Position numbers and translations under genes: made by a program | Shown: positions 7,954-15,707 of the stretch, in pieces | Numbering within the stretch: the stretch's first letter is position 1 | Layout: the number at the start of each line of letters is the position of its first letter | Notes under the pieces: generated by a model | Databases searched by the model: none | What the model saw: only the letters and a program-made list of their open reading frames with translations | What the model was told of the DNA's origin: nothing | Assembly: GCA_934699135.1 (NCBI GenBank) | Contig: CAKUVM010000036.1 | Coordinates: 1-15,707, forward strand | Length of the DNA stretch: 15,707 bases | Direction of reading: 5' to 3' | DNA from: an uncultured Bacteroidales bacterium | Lineage (GTDB): Bacteria > Bacteroidota > Bacteroidia > Bacteroidales > Marinilabiliaceae

Positions 7954-8540
7954 CTTGCGTAACGGCAGGACAGAAGGATTATGCGGAAAGATTGAACTTG
8001 ATAACTCAATCAAGAAACGACTACTATGCAGCACTCGGCATACCGCCTGGGCCTCCGACAGCAAAAGGTATTTATGGCGAGGCGGAGTATAGCGGAAAGT
8101 ACGGAGAGTACGTTATAGAGCCATTAGGTGATTATAGTGTTCCCACCGGCTGGCCAATGAAGCCATACAAGAGGCCTTATGGCGGCACGCCTGGCGCACC
8201 TGTGATGTATGAAAAGCCAAGCGACCCAGAAGATGAGAATGCTGGGTCTGGTTATAACAACGCTTAAGGAATAGAAGAGAAAGATGTTTTCTTATATCAT
8301 TCTGACCACCTCGGCAGCACAAGCTACATCACAGACAAAGACGGCAATGCTACACAATTTGTATGCTATAAACCATACGGTGAGGCTTTAGTGGATGAAC
8401 ACGCGACGAGTTTTGAATCTCCATGGAAGTTTAATGAAAAAGAGTTGGATTCTGAGACTGGGTTGTATTACTGTGGCGCACGTTATTATGAGCCAGTGTT
8501 GGCACTATGGTATGGCGTAGATGCGCTCGCGAAGAAATAC
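7954..8540 (+). pseudogene. Decayed second RHS linker/core copy (direct repeat copy B)
   Basis: Translated in frame with SCVTAGQKDYAERLNL it matches residues about 1454–1649 of the long RHS protein throughout, including HSDHLGS, PYGEALVDEH and GARYYEP. It has no start of its own (the ATG at 7932 lies just upstream by chance), no toxin tip, and an in-frame TAA at 8265–8267 where the long copy has GAA. Homology stops after Lys-Lys-Tyr at 8540, before the conserved YPS…YVYC…NPV segment. One 62-base stretch (8085–8146) is identical to copy A, which suggests recent common origin or gene conversion. The frame is open from 8268 into the response regulator gene. Confidence 0.85.
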
Positions 8541-8582
8541 AGCCCCCACACACACATAGCGCAAACAAGCCATTTTGAGACA

Positions 8583-9941
8583 ATGAGAGACAGAAACCCG
8601 CGCCGCTCAGGCAACCTGCTGGTTGTGGATGACAACAAGGCCATCCTCCAAAGCGTCAGAATGCTCATGGAGCATGACTTTGCGCACATTTTTTGCGCCC
8701 CCAATCCTGACGCGGCCGACGCCACGCTGGGTGGCGAGACTCCCGACGTCATATTGCTAGACATGAACTTCCACGCCGGCGTGAACAACGGCAACGAGGG
8801 TCTCTTCTGGCTCGGCAAATTCAAGGCCCGATGGCCGAACGCCCGCATGGTACTCTTCACGGCCTATGCCGATGTGGAGCTTGCTGTAAGGGGACTGAAA
8901 GAGGGGGCGGACGACTTTGTGGTGAAGCCATGGGACAACGACCGACTGAAAGAGGCCCTGCTGACAGGTCAGGGCGACGAGGGACAAAAGGCTGACGCGG
9001 GAGAAAAGATGGCCGGCGGCGTTTATTGGGGCGACAGCGACGCCATGCGCACCCTGCTCAAAGCGGCAGACAGGGTGGCCAAGACCGACGCCAACGTCTT
9101 GATAACGGGAGAGAACGGCACAGGCAAAGACGTCTTGGCGCATTACGTCCACGCCCACTCGGCCAGGGCCTCGCGCCCGCTGGTGAGCGTGGACATCGGG
9201 GCCGTGTCGGAGACTCTGTTCGAGAGCGAACTTTTCGGGCACAAGAAAGGGGCTTTCACAGGCGCGGACTCTGACAGGGCCGGTTATTTCGAGGCCGCGA
9301 ACGGGGCCACACTGTTTCTTGACGAGATAGGCAACCTGCCCCCCCACCTCCAAGCCAAGCTCCTGACAGCCCTGCAAAGGAGACAAGTGACGAGGATTGG
9401 CACCAACAGCCCTGTTGACGTGGACATACGCCTCATATGCGCCACAAACAAGGACCTGTGGCAGATGGTCGCCGACGGCACATTTCGCGAAGACCTGCTC
9501 TACCGCGTCAACACCATAAGGCTTGACATCCCGCCCCTACGAGAGCGCGACGGCGACGCCGTGGCCTTGGCGGAGACCTTTGTACGCAAATTCGCCCTGC
9601 GCTACGGACGCGACGTGACGGGACTTACGGCGGAGGCAAGGGACGCCGTGGCGCAATATACATGGCCAGGCAACGTGAGGGAACTAGAGCACGCGATGGA
9701 GAAAGCCGTGATAATGACCGATGGAAGACTTGTGGGGCCAGACGCCTTGGATCTGACCCCACCTCACGCCATCAAGACGCCACGGCGACAAGCCCCGCCC
9801 CCTGCCACGCTAGACGAGATGGAGGCCGATGCCATCCGCCGCGCCGTGGAAGCCTCGGGTGGCAATATGAGCCAAGTGGCGCAAAGGCTCGGCATATCGC
9901 GCCAGACGCTGTATAACAAGATGAAACGCTATGGCATCTAA
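8583..9941 (+). CDS. Sigma-54-dependent response regulator, NtrC family
   Basis: A 452-residue protein from the ATG at 8583. The receiver domain (about 10–128) has acidic pair D16/D17, phospho-acceptor D60 (VILLDMNF), T93 and K115. The AAA+ domain has Walker A GENGTGKD (176–183), the sigma-54 contact motif GAFTGAD (223–229) and Walker B LFLDEIG (244–250). The C-terminal Fis-type helix-turn-helix is at about 428–450 (MSQVAQRLGISRQTLYNKMK). All key residues are present, so it should activate RpoN-dependent promoters when phosphorylated by the adjacent kinase, whose gene it overlaps by 11 nt. A longer in-frame start at 8391 would add 64 residues of RHS core; I prefer 8583 because the receiver domain begins just after it. 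Only 42 bp (8541–8582) separate the RHS remnant from this start, so the native promoter region seems lost. The target genes are unknown. Confidence 0.92.
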   Translation: MRDRNPRRSGNLLVVDDNKAILQSVRMLMEHDFAHIFCAPNPDAADATLGGETPDVILLDMNFHAGVNNGNEGLFWLGKFKARWPNARMVLFTAYADVELAVRGLKEGADDFVVKPWDNDRLKEALLTGQGDEGQKADAGEKMAGGVYWGDSDAMRTLLKAADRVAKTDANVLITGENGTGKDVLAHYVHAHSARASRPLVSVDIGAVSETLFESELFGHKKGAFTGADSDRAGYFEAANGATLFLDEIGNLPPHLQAKLLTALQRRQVTRIGTNSPVDVDIRLICATNKDLWQMVADGTFREDLLYRVNTIRLDIPPLRERDGDAVALAETFVRKFALRYGRDVTGLTAEARDAVAQYTWPGNVRELEHAMEKAVIMTDGRLVGPDALDLTPPHAIKTPRRQAPPPATLDEMEADAIRRAVEASGGNMSQVAQRLGISRQTLYNKMKRYGI

Positions 9942-11247
9942 CCTCATGTCATCTCTCCTGCGCAGACCCGCGGCAGGCATGACCATGGTGGCGGCAGGGT
10001 CAGTATGCGCCACGCTTGGCGTTGCCCACGGGGCATGGGGGTGGGCCGCGGCAGGGGCTGGCGCGGCTGCCTACGGAGCGTGGATGACACTGCGCGCCGG
10101 GCGCAAATCGGCAGACAAGCTTGAGATGATGGTGGAGGCTGTGGACAATAACGACTTCTCGCTCCGCTTTGGCGGGCGGTGGCTGTCGGCCGAGGAGCGA
10201 GCTTTCAATGCCGCCCTGGCTCGGCTGTCAGACATTATGCGCAGGGAAAAGGTCAGCCTGGCCCAGCAGGAACTGTACTACTCCGTGCTTGTAGGCACTG
10301 TGCGCACGGGGATTGTGACCGTATCGGCCGACGGCTTTGTGCAACAAGTGAATGCCGAGGCCCTTAAAATACTAGGATTGAGCGTCTTGACGCATATGCG
10401 CCAACTTGCGGCCATATTGCCGGGGCTGGGCGAAGAGCTTATGGCCATGACCGATGGCGAGAGCCGTCACGTCTCGTTCATGCGGGCGGGGCAAGAGGCG
10501 CAGCTGCTCGTGAGGGCGTCATCGGCGCAACTCCGTCAAAAGACATTGCGCCTTTTCGCCTTTGACGACATACGCTCGGCCCTCGACACCAAGGAGCTGG
10601 AGTCGTGGATGCGCCTCACCCGCGTCTTGACGCATGAGATCATGAACGCCATGGCGCCAATGATGTCTCTCACAGACACCCTCTTGAACTCTGACAAACT
10701 ATCGGAGCGAACGCGAGACGGCCTGACGGCCATCCACTCCTCTGCCAGCGGCCTTATGAGATTTATTGAGGCCTTTCGCCGCTTCACGGCCCTGCCCAAG
10801 CCCGCGCCCAGGCTTGTGAGTGTGGCTGAGATGCTGGCCGACGTGCGGACTCTGGCCGAGAGCGAGCCAGGCCCCGAAGTGAGAGTGAGCGTTCGCCCGT
10901 CCGACTTGATGCTATATGCCGACCCCGCCCTTATCCGCCAAGTGCTGACCAACGTGATAAAAAACGCGCGCCAGGCCATAACGCAGTCTGGCGAAGGCTC
11001 ACAGGTGGCGGTGGACGCCTTCACGGCGGGCGACACTGTGACAATAGAGGTGGCAAATGACGGGCCGGCGATATCGGACGACATGGCGGAGCAGATCTTC
11101 GTGCCTTTCTTCACAACCAAAGCCAACGGCTCCGGCATCGGCCTGAGCGTCTCGCGCCAAATAATGCGGCTGTCAAATGGCAACATAACGCTACGACGCT
11201 CGACCACAGGCCGGATGAAGACAACGTTCGTCATCACGTTTGACTGA
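9931..11247 (+). CDS. Membrane sensor histidine kinase, partner of the sigma-54 regulator
   Basis: A 438-residue protein starting at 9931, overlapping the regulator's stop by 11 nt; the ATG at 9946 is an alternative. Two short Ala/Gly-rich hydrophobic segments (about 17–33 and 36–53) form a membrane anchor with almost no periplasmic loop, so the signal is probably cytosolic or membrane-borne. A PAS-like region follows (about 112–210). The phospho-acceptor is H235 in RVLTHEIMNAMAP, an HExxN-type H-box typical of NtrB-like kinases. The ATPase domain shows the N box (NVIKNARQAI, 341–350), G1 (ANDGPAI) and FVPFFTTKANGSGIGLS (390–406). All catalytic boxes are intact. It should phosphorylate the upstream regulator; no ligand can be deduced. 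Confidence 0.92.
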   Translation: MASNLMSSLLRRPAAGMTMVAAGSVCATLGVAHGAWGWAAAGAGAAAYGAWMTLRAGRKSADKLEMMVEAVDNNDFSLRFGGRWLSAEERAFNAALARLSDIMRREKVSLAQQELYYSVLVGTVRTGIVTVSADGFVQQVNAEALKILGLSVLTHMRQLAAILPGLGEELMAMTDGESRHVSFMRAGQEAQLLVRASSAQLRQKTLRLFAFDDIRSALDTKELESWMRLTRVLTHEIMNAMAPMMSLTDTLLNSDKLSERTRDGLTAIHSSASGLMRFIEAFRRFTALPKPAPRLVSVAEMLADVRTLAESEPGPEVRVSVRPSDLMLYADPALIRQVLTNVIKNARQAITQSGEGSQVAVDAFTAGDTVTIEVANDGPAISDDMAEQIFVPFFTTKANGSGIGLSVSRQIMRLSNGNITLRRSTTGRMKTTFVITFD

Positions 11248-11264
11248 CGGCCATGGCGCAAGAC

Positions 11265-11302
11265 AAGCCGCCGCCCCTCATGCGCAAGAGGGGCGGCGGC
11301 TT
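11265..11302. terminator. Strong hairpin, probable bidirectional terminator
   Basis: A perfect 15-bp stem (11265–11279 with 11288–11302, AAGCCGCCGCCCCTC and its complement) around an 8-nt loop lies between the convergent kinase and rlmH genes. The T-tracts are short on both sides (TTATGTTT after the plus-strand arm). Confidence 0.8.
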
Positions 11303-11328
11303 ATGTTTCGCAACATTCGGGATCTCGG

Positions 11329-11802
11329 CTAGTCGTGATGATAAGGCTCGCCCTTTATTATTGTCTGGGCGCGATAGAGCTGCTCAACGAATATGAGACG
11401 CACCATCTGGTGTGAGAACGTCATGGGCGACAGTGATATTTTTGCATTGGCGCGCGAGTAGACATCGGGCGAGAAGCCGTAGGGGCCACCGATGACAAAG
11501 ACGAGCCTCTTGACCCCAGACGTCGCCACCTTTACAAAATACTGCGCGAACTGTCTCGACGTGAACTGACGCCCGCCTTCATCAAGGAGCACCAACAGAT
11601 CACCGGCCTCCACTTGCGCCAAGATGAGCTTGCCCTCCGCGGCTTTCTGCCGCTCCTCGGTCATGCTCTTGACGTTCTTGACATCGGGCAACTGCGTCAG
11701 CTCAAAAGGCGCATAATGCGCCAACCGGGCCACATAGTCGGCAATGCCCGTTTGCAAATATGCCGCGTCAGTTTTTCCTATGGCCAAGAGGACGGTCTTC
11801 AT
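11329..11802 (-). CDS. rlmH: 23S rRNA (pseudouridine1915-N3)-methyltransferase
   Basis: A 157-residue SPOUT methyltransferase, the usual length for RlmH. It uses S-adenosylmethionine to methylate N3 of pseudouridine 1915 in helix 69 of 23S rRNA in assembled ribosomes. Diagnostic features are LVLLDEGGRQFTS (70–82), the SAM-binding knot loop FVIGGPYGFS (102–111), SLSPMTFSHQMVRLIFVEQLYRA (124–146) and the C-terminal GEPYHHD. It starts 9 bp after the end of murF/alr and is the last gene of the minus-strand operon tdk–murF/alr–rlmH, ending before the hairpin at 11265–11302. Confidence 0.97.
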   Translation of the reverse strand: MKTVLLAIGKTDAAYLQTGIADYVARLAHYAPFELTQLPDVKNVKSMTEERQKAAEGKLILAQVEAGDLLVLLDEGGRQFTSRQFAQYFVKVATSGVKRLVFVIGGPYGFSPDVYSRANAKISLSPMTFSHQMVRLIFVEQLYRAQTIIKGEPYHHD

Positions 11803-11811
11803 ATCACATTC

Positions 11812-14268
11812 TTACTCAACGAAATACACCCTCTTGACACGCCTGCCTATGCCCGTGAGAATCTCATAGGGGATGGTGCCGATGCGGTCGGACATATTCC
11901 ACACTGGGTCAGAATCGCCAAAGAGCTCCACGGCGTCGCCCGCCTTGACGCCAGGCACGTCTGTGACATCCACCATACAGATGTCCATGCAGACGTTGCC
12001 GGCCACAGGGGCGAAGCAGCCGTTTATCAAGACGCGCCCCACGCCATTGCTTAACCTGCGGTCCACGCCATCGGCATAGCCTATTGGCACGACGGCCACC
12101 AGAGAGTCGCGTTTCAGCACGGTGCGGCGGTTATAGCCCACAGTCTGACCCGCCTTGACGCCGCGCACCATGGCCACGTAGGACTTGAGCGTGGCCACGT
12201 TGCAGAGGCGCGCGTTGTCTATGGCGGAGACCCCATAGAGGCCAATGCCCAGGCGCACCATCTCCATCTGATGTTCCGAGAAGCGCTCAATGCCGGCCGA
12301 GTTGAGAATGTGGCGCAGGAGAGTGTGCCCAACGCCGTCACTCAACGTCTGGCAGGCAGCCTTGAAGTCCGCTATCTGGCGGAGGGTGCCCTGATCCTTC
12401 GACGGGTCTTCGCTCTCCACAAGGTGCGAGAAGGCTGAGACCACGTCAAGATTGCCAAGCTGGCGAAGCTTGGCCGCCACGGCCTCGGCCTCAGACGTCT
12501 CGAAGCCGGAGCGGTTCATGCCGGTGTTGAACTTAATGTGCACGCCATAGCGGCTTATGCCAGCCTTTGCCACAGCCTCGGAGAACGACTGGAGAACATC
12601 CCACCCGTAGATCTGCGGCTCCAGGTCATATTTCAGCATAATGTCGAAGCTGTGGGCCTCGGGGTTCATGACGATGATGGGCAGCGAGATGCCCGCCTCG
12701 CGCAGGTCGTAGCCCTCATCGGCGAAAGCCACGCCGAGATAATCCACCCCCTGCTGCTGCATGAGCTTGGCTATCTCGAAAGAGCCAGTGCCGTAAGAGT
12801 AGGCCTTGACCATGGCGAGCAGCTTGGTGCCGGGCTTCAGGAAGTGGCGGAAATAGGCTATATTGTGGGCTAAGGCCGTCATGTTGACCTCCATCACGGT
12901 GCGGTTGCGCAGGCACTCGAGCATTGTGGTTATCTTCTCGAAAGCGAAAGAGCGCTGACCTTTGAGGAGTATGGCCTCATTGTGAAAATCGGCCGTGGAC
13001 ATGCGGCGCAAGAAATCGTCGGTCGACTCAAAGAACTGCGCCCCTTTGCGCCCGGACATATTTGCCGTTATGCGGGGGCCAATGCCGATGAGGCGATCGA
13101 CCTTCTTATCATCCAGCAAGCGGCTCACGCGCAGATATAGCAACGCGTCGGGCAAGCCCGTTTGCTGAAGGTCGGACAAGATGATGGTGCGGGTGAGCCG
13201 CCTCTTGTCTCCCATGACGTGGAGCATGTCCAGAGCCACCTCGAGCGAGGTGATGTCGGCATTATAGGCGTCGTCAATTATCAGGCAACCATTGTGCCCC
13301 TCTTTCTGCTCCATGCGCATGCCCACGCTGTCGAGCGTCTCGACCCTTTGGCGCAAAGCATCGGGCGCAATGCCCGACTCCAGGGCGTAGACAATGGCGT
13401 GGGTGAGATTCTCGGCAGACATGGCATCGGTGAGCCGCGACGTAAAGGTGAGCGTCTGGCCGTCTCGCGTCACGTCTAGCCTCAGCCCGCTCGCCGAGAC
13501 TGCCGTCTCCACATGATATGTGGCCGAGGCGGCGCGCCCCCAGCTTATGAGCCGCGCGGCGTGACAGCGTGAGCGTATGGCCGCCGCCATCTCCTGTTGG
13601 TCGGCGCAGAAGAACACGCGGCTTGCCAATGCTGCCATATTCAATTTCTCAGACAGTTTGGCCTCGAATGACGGGAAAGACTCCTGATGAGCCTGGCCGA
13701 TGTTGGTGAACAAGACGTCGTCTGGACGGACAACGCTCTCCAGCCTTGCCATCTCGCCAGGTTTTGAGATACCGGCCTCTATGATGGCAAGCTTTGTCTC
13801 CGGCTCAATCTTAAGCACCGAGAGCGGCACTCCGACCTGGCTGTTGTAGCTGCGCGGAGACCGTATTGTCGGGATGTCCCCTGCAATGAGCTGGCTCAGC
13901 CATTCCTTGACAATGGTCTTGCCATTGCTGCCACATATGGCCAAGACCCTAGCCCCCATGGCCCTGCGATGGGCTGCGGCCAAGGCCTGGAGGGCCGCCA
14001 GGGTGTCATCTGCCAAGGCGAACGAGGCCTCGGGGAACGCCCCCGTGGCGAACCCTCGGTGGCAGACGAAAGCCCTCATTCCGCGGGCGTAGAGATCCGC
14101 CACATAGTTGGCCCCGTCGTGGCGTTCGCCGCGCAGGGCTATGAATATCGATTTGCCTGGCACAAAGAGCCTTCGGCTATCGGTGACAACGTCAGAAAAA
14201 GAGAGGTCGGGATTGCCGACAATATCGGCGTGGCATATGCGCGCCACGTCGGCTAAAGAAGCAGTCAT
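11812..14268 (-). CDS. murF/alr: Bifunctional UDP-MurNAc-tripeptide:D-Ala-D-Ala ligase / alanine racemase
   Basis: An 818-residue fusion characteristic of Bacteroidetes. The MurF half (about 1–455) adds D-Ala-D-Ala to UDP-MurNAc-tripeptide; it shows the ATP loop GSNGKT (113–118), NIGQAHQESF and DDAYNAD. The Alr half (about 456–818) is a PLP enzyme making D-Ala from L-Ala; it has the PLP lysine K488 in AMVKAYSYG, the opposite catalytic tyrosine Y712 in VGYNRRTVL, and the C-terminal ELFGDSDP / YEILTGIGRRVKR region. One protein thus supplies D-Ala and performs the final cytosolic peptide-stem step. It lies 33 bp after tdk and 9 bp before rlmH. No frameshift or lost residue is seen. Confidence 0.97.
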   Translation of the reverse strand: MTASLADVARICHADIVGNPDLSFSDVVTDSRRLFVPGKSIFIALRGERHDGANYVADLYARGMRAFVCHRGFATGAFPEASFALADDTLAALQALAAAHRRAMGARVLAICGSNGKTIVKEWLSQLIAGDIPTIRSPRSYNSQVGVPLSVLKIEPETKLAIIEAGISKPGEMARLESVVRPDDVLFTNIGQAHQESFPSFEAKLSEKLNMAALASRVFFCADQQEMAAAIRSRCHAARLISWGRAASATYHVETAVSASGLRLDVTRDGQTLTFTSRLTDAMSAENLTHAIVYALESGIAPDALRQRVETLDSVGMRMEQKEGHNGCLIIDDAYNADITSLEVALDMLHVMGDKRRLTRTIILSDLQQTGLPDALLYLRVSRLLDDKKVDRLIGIGPRITANMSGRKGAQFFESTDDFLRRMSTADFHNEAILLKGQRSFAFEKITTMLECLRNRTVMEVNMTALAHNIAYFRHFLKPGTKLLAMVKAYSYGTGSFEIAKLMQQQGVDYLGVAFADEGYDLREAGISLPIIVMNPEAHSFDIMLKYDLEPQIYGWDVLQSFSEAVAKAGISRYGVHIKFNTGMNRSGFETSEAEAVAAKLRQLGNLDVVSAFSHLVESEDPSKDQGTLRQIADFKAACQTLSDGVGHTLLRHILNSAGIERFSEHQMEMVRLGIGLYGVSAIDNARLCNVATLKSYVAMVRGVKAGQTVGYNRRTVLKRDSLVAVVPIGYADGVDRRLSNGVGRVLINGCFAPVAGNVCMDICMVDVTDVPGVKAGDAVELFGDSDPVWNMSDRIGTIPYEILTGIGRRVKRVYFVE

Positions 14269-14301
14269 ATCACAATCCAGCTTTATGTTCTTGAGTATGT
14301 G

Positions 14302-14931
14302 TCATTTTGCGGCATAGGCCACGCGGTGCTCGTCAATGTGCCGCCCACTCTGGCCCGCCGCCATTTTTTTCATATAGCACGCCCTGCACAGCGGCTCATA
14401 CACGTCTTTTTCGCCGATGACGTAGAGCTGCCTGCTGTCCGTTATCCTGTGCGAGAAGTGCGCCTGCGCGCCACAACAGGCGCACACGGCGTGAACCTTG
14501 GTGACGAACTCCGCGATGGCCATGAGCTGCGGCATTGCGCCGAAAGGCTTGCCTTGAAAGTCCATATCCAGCCCGGCCACCACAACCCTCACGCCGGCCT
14601 CGGCCAGCTCGCGGCACACGTCGGGCAGCTCCGGACCGAAAAATTGGGCCTCGTCAACCCCCACGACATCGGCAGCACCGACCTCATTGAGAATCTGACG
14701 CGCCGAGGCGACCTGCACGCAATGGACCTGATTGGCGTCGTGAGAGACCACACCGTCTGTGGCGTAGCGGGTGTCAATGAGTGGCTTGAAGATCTTCACC
14801 ACCCTTTTGGCTATGACGGCCCGTCTCATTCGCCTCATCAGCTCTTCTGTCTTGCCAGAGAACATGGAGCCGGTTATGACCTCGATCCAGCCCGTATGGT
14901 TGAGGGACAAATCTTGTAGTTCGTCAAACAT
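14302..14931 (-). CDS. tdk: Thymidine kinase (type II)
   Basis: A 209-residue cytosolic enzyme that phosphorylates thymidine to dTMP with ATP in the pyrimidine salvage pathway. It has the P-loop GSMFSGKT (21–28), the DEAQFF magnesium/catalytic segment (93–98), the lasso region GLDMDFQGKPFG (120–131) and four zinc cysteines C150, C153, C182 and C185. Length and layout are normal for the family. It is the first gene of the minus-strand operon leading to murF/alr. The 14932–15055 region upstream holds a TATGTTTT box on the minus strand (15010–15017), one base off the Bacteroidetes −7 consensus but without a visible −33 TTG, so promoter location is uncertain. Confidence 0.96.
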   Translation of the reverse strand: MFDELQDLSLNHTGWIEVITGSMFSGKTEELMRRMRRAVIAKRVVKIFKPLIDTRYATDGVVSHDANQVHCVQVASARQILNEVGAADVVGVDEAQFFGPELPDVCRELAEAGVRVVVAGLDMDFQGKPFGAMPQLMAIAEFVTKVHAVCACCGAQAHFSHRITDSRQLYVIGEKDVYEPLCRACYMKKMAAGQSGRHIDEHRVAYAAK

Positions 14932-15055
14932 CAGAATGTCTAGAGATGTGTGTTGTTAGTCTTCCGCCGACCCGCACGGAAAGAGGGCCAGACGGACTGC
15001 GAAGTTATGAAAACATATTCAGACCACGGCACTCGCGCGGACTGACAGGGAGTAC

Positions 15056-15082
15056 AAAAAAAGCCGCCTCTGATGAGGCGGC
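15056..15082 (-). terminator. Intrinsic terminator of the lipoprotein gene
   Basis: On the minus strand an 8-bp perfect stem (GCCGCCTC / GAGGCGGC, 15063–15070 with 15075–15082) with a 4-nt loop is followed by a run of seven T residues (complement of 15056–15062). It lies 45 bp beyond the stop of the 15127–15702 gene and separates it from tdk. Confidence 0.88.
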
Positions 15083-15126
15083 CCCACCCGTCTTGCGGTT
15101 TTATCCTGGGACACAACGCGCATGTC

Positions 15127-15702
15127 TCACCTTACGATCCAACTTTCCAAGAATTCGCCAAAGGCGTTGTTTTCGTTGGCCGTCATGGAGGCTCTGTTGC
15201 GGATGTCAAAGAGGCGTTTTAGCGAGTCTTGCGCGGCGTTAAGCTCCTGCTGCTCGGCGGGCGGAGCCTTGCGCTTTTTCTTTTTCAGCTCCGTCATCTG
15301 CTCGTCAATGCCTCGTTTGTAGTCTCTCCAGCTTTGCAGCGAATCATTGAGCGGCGTGCCTGCCGCCGAGCTGACGTCGCTCAGCTTGACCCTGACGCGG
15401 CCTGGCTCCCTGACAATGATCAGCTCCTCTATGAAGAGCCTCATCATAGGGCGCATCCGCAAGATGCAGATGTCGCTCTTGGGCGCGGAGCCGTCAAAAC
15501 GGAAGCGGCCGTCGTGGATGGTGGCGGAGTCAACTTTGCCGGCCGTGGAGCCGGAGAACGGCACCAGGTATATGGTCTGATCCTCAAAATTGCGGCCTCC
15601 ATAAATAGACCCCTCCACAACGTATGATTTGTCTTGCCGGCAAGCGGTCAGCATCGCCAGCGCCAAAACGGCAAGCAACGATATTCTGTACCCTAACATC
15701 AT
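15127..15702 (-). CDS. DUF4369-like lipoprotein without a thioredoxin domain
   Basis: A 191-residue predicted lipoprotein. The first 20 residues are a hydrophobic signal ending in the lipobox L-T-A-C, with C21 as the lipidated cysteine. Residues about 27–130 fit the DUF4369 pattern: VVEGSIYGG…DQTIYLVPFSG…KVDSATIHDGRFRFDG…, then SAAGTPLNDSLQSW. A charged helical region (about 130–175, KKKKRKAPPAEQQEL) may form a coiled coil. In many Bacteroidetes proteins DUF4369 precedes a TlpA/AhpC-type thioredoxin domain; here the protein stops first, so it is either a stand-alone form or a shortened relative. The start is near the window edge; two adjacent ATGs (15702 and 15699) are possible, and an upstream start cannot be wholly excluded. 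Its role is unknown, probably envelope-associated. Confidence 0.8.
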   Translation of the reverse strand: MMLGYRISLLAVLALAMLTACRQDKSYVVEGSIYGGRNFEDQTIYLVPFSGSTAGKVDSATIHDGRFRFDGSAPKSDICILRMRPMMRLFIEELIIVREPGRVRVKLSDVSSAAGTPLNDSLQSWRDYKRGIDEQMTELKKKKRKAPPAEQQELNAAQDSLKRLFDIRNRASMTANENNAFGEFLESWIVR

Positions 15703-15707
15703 ATTTT

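Noticed and set aside
7954..8092. Continuation of the signal-peptide frame from 7877 as a 71-residue protein
   Set aside because: After about residue 26 it reads RHS linker DNA in the wrong frame, so only the signal peptide part has meaning.
8583..11247. Two-component pair as the dedicated regulator of the RHS locus
   Set aside because: Adjacency is explained by rearrangement debris at 7954–8540, and no sigma-54 promoter (GG-N10-GC with TGGC/TTGC) was recognised upstream of the RHS parts visible here.
14299..14919. Plus-strand open frame of 206 codons opposite tdk
   Set aside because: The minus strand encodes a complete thymidine kinase with all motifs; the plus frame is its complement.

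Overview
The window looks like chromosomal DNA of a Bacteroidales bacterium. The evidence is a fused MurF–alanine racemase gene, a DUF4369-type lipoprotein, RHS proteins of the form common in that group, a promoter-like TTG / TAnnTTTG element, and little use of Shine-Dalgarno sequences. I would not go below the order level. The left half is an accessory island; the right half is conserved housekeeping DNA.

Bases 1–8540 are the accessory part. A very large secreted SpvB/TcaC-type RHS protein (5' end outside the window) runs to 6369. It is split by a frameshift near 734–738. It has VCBS/FG-GAP-like calcium motifs, a TcdB-middle-like segment, a long YD-repeat shell, an RHS core, and a roughly 200-residue variable tip with a zincin-like motif. 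A signal-peptide-bearing small gene, a candidate immunity gene, overlaps its end, and its own 3' end is overwritten by an IS5-family insertion sequence (6897–7814, 17-bp perfect terminal inverted repeats). Right of the IS lie an orphan signal-peptide start (7877) and a second, decayed RHS linker/core copy (7954–8540). That copy matches 5120–5706 colinearly without indels but carries a nonsense codon and has lost its toxin tip.

The RHS remnant runs without a stop into a sigma-54 response regulator gene (start most likely 8583). This gene overlaps a membrane histidine kinase gene by 11 nt, making a complete NtrC/NtrB-like two-component pair. Their native upstream region appears to have been replaced by RHS debris, so they may have lost or changed their promoter.

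A strong 15-bp hairpin (11265–11302) separates this pair from a convergent minus-strand operon: tdk (thymidine kinase), murF/alr (D-Ala-D-Ala adding enzyme fused to alanine racemase) and rlmH (23S rRNA pseudouridine methyltransferase). Farther right, also on the minus strand, is a DUF4369-like lipoprotein gene with its own intrinsic terminator (15056–15082).

The most interesting parts are the RHS toxin locus as a damaged, recombining cassette (frameshift, mosaic composition, tip with an unusual EExxH motif, IS-truncated partner, displaced second core) and the in-frame joining of RHS core sequence to a sigma-54 regulator. I see no CRISPR array, tRNA or rRNA gene.
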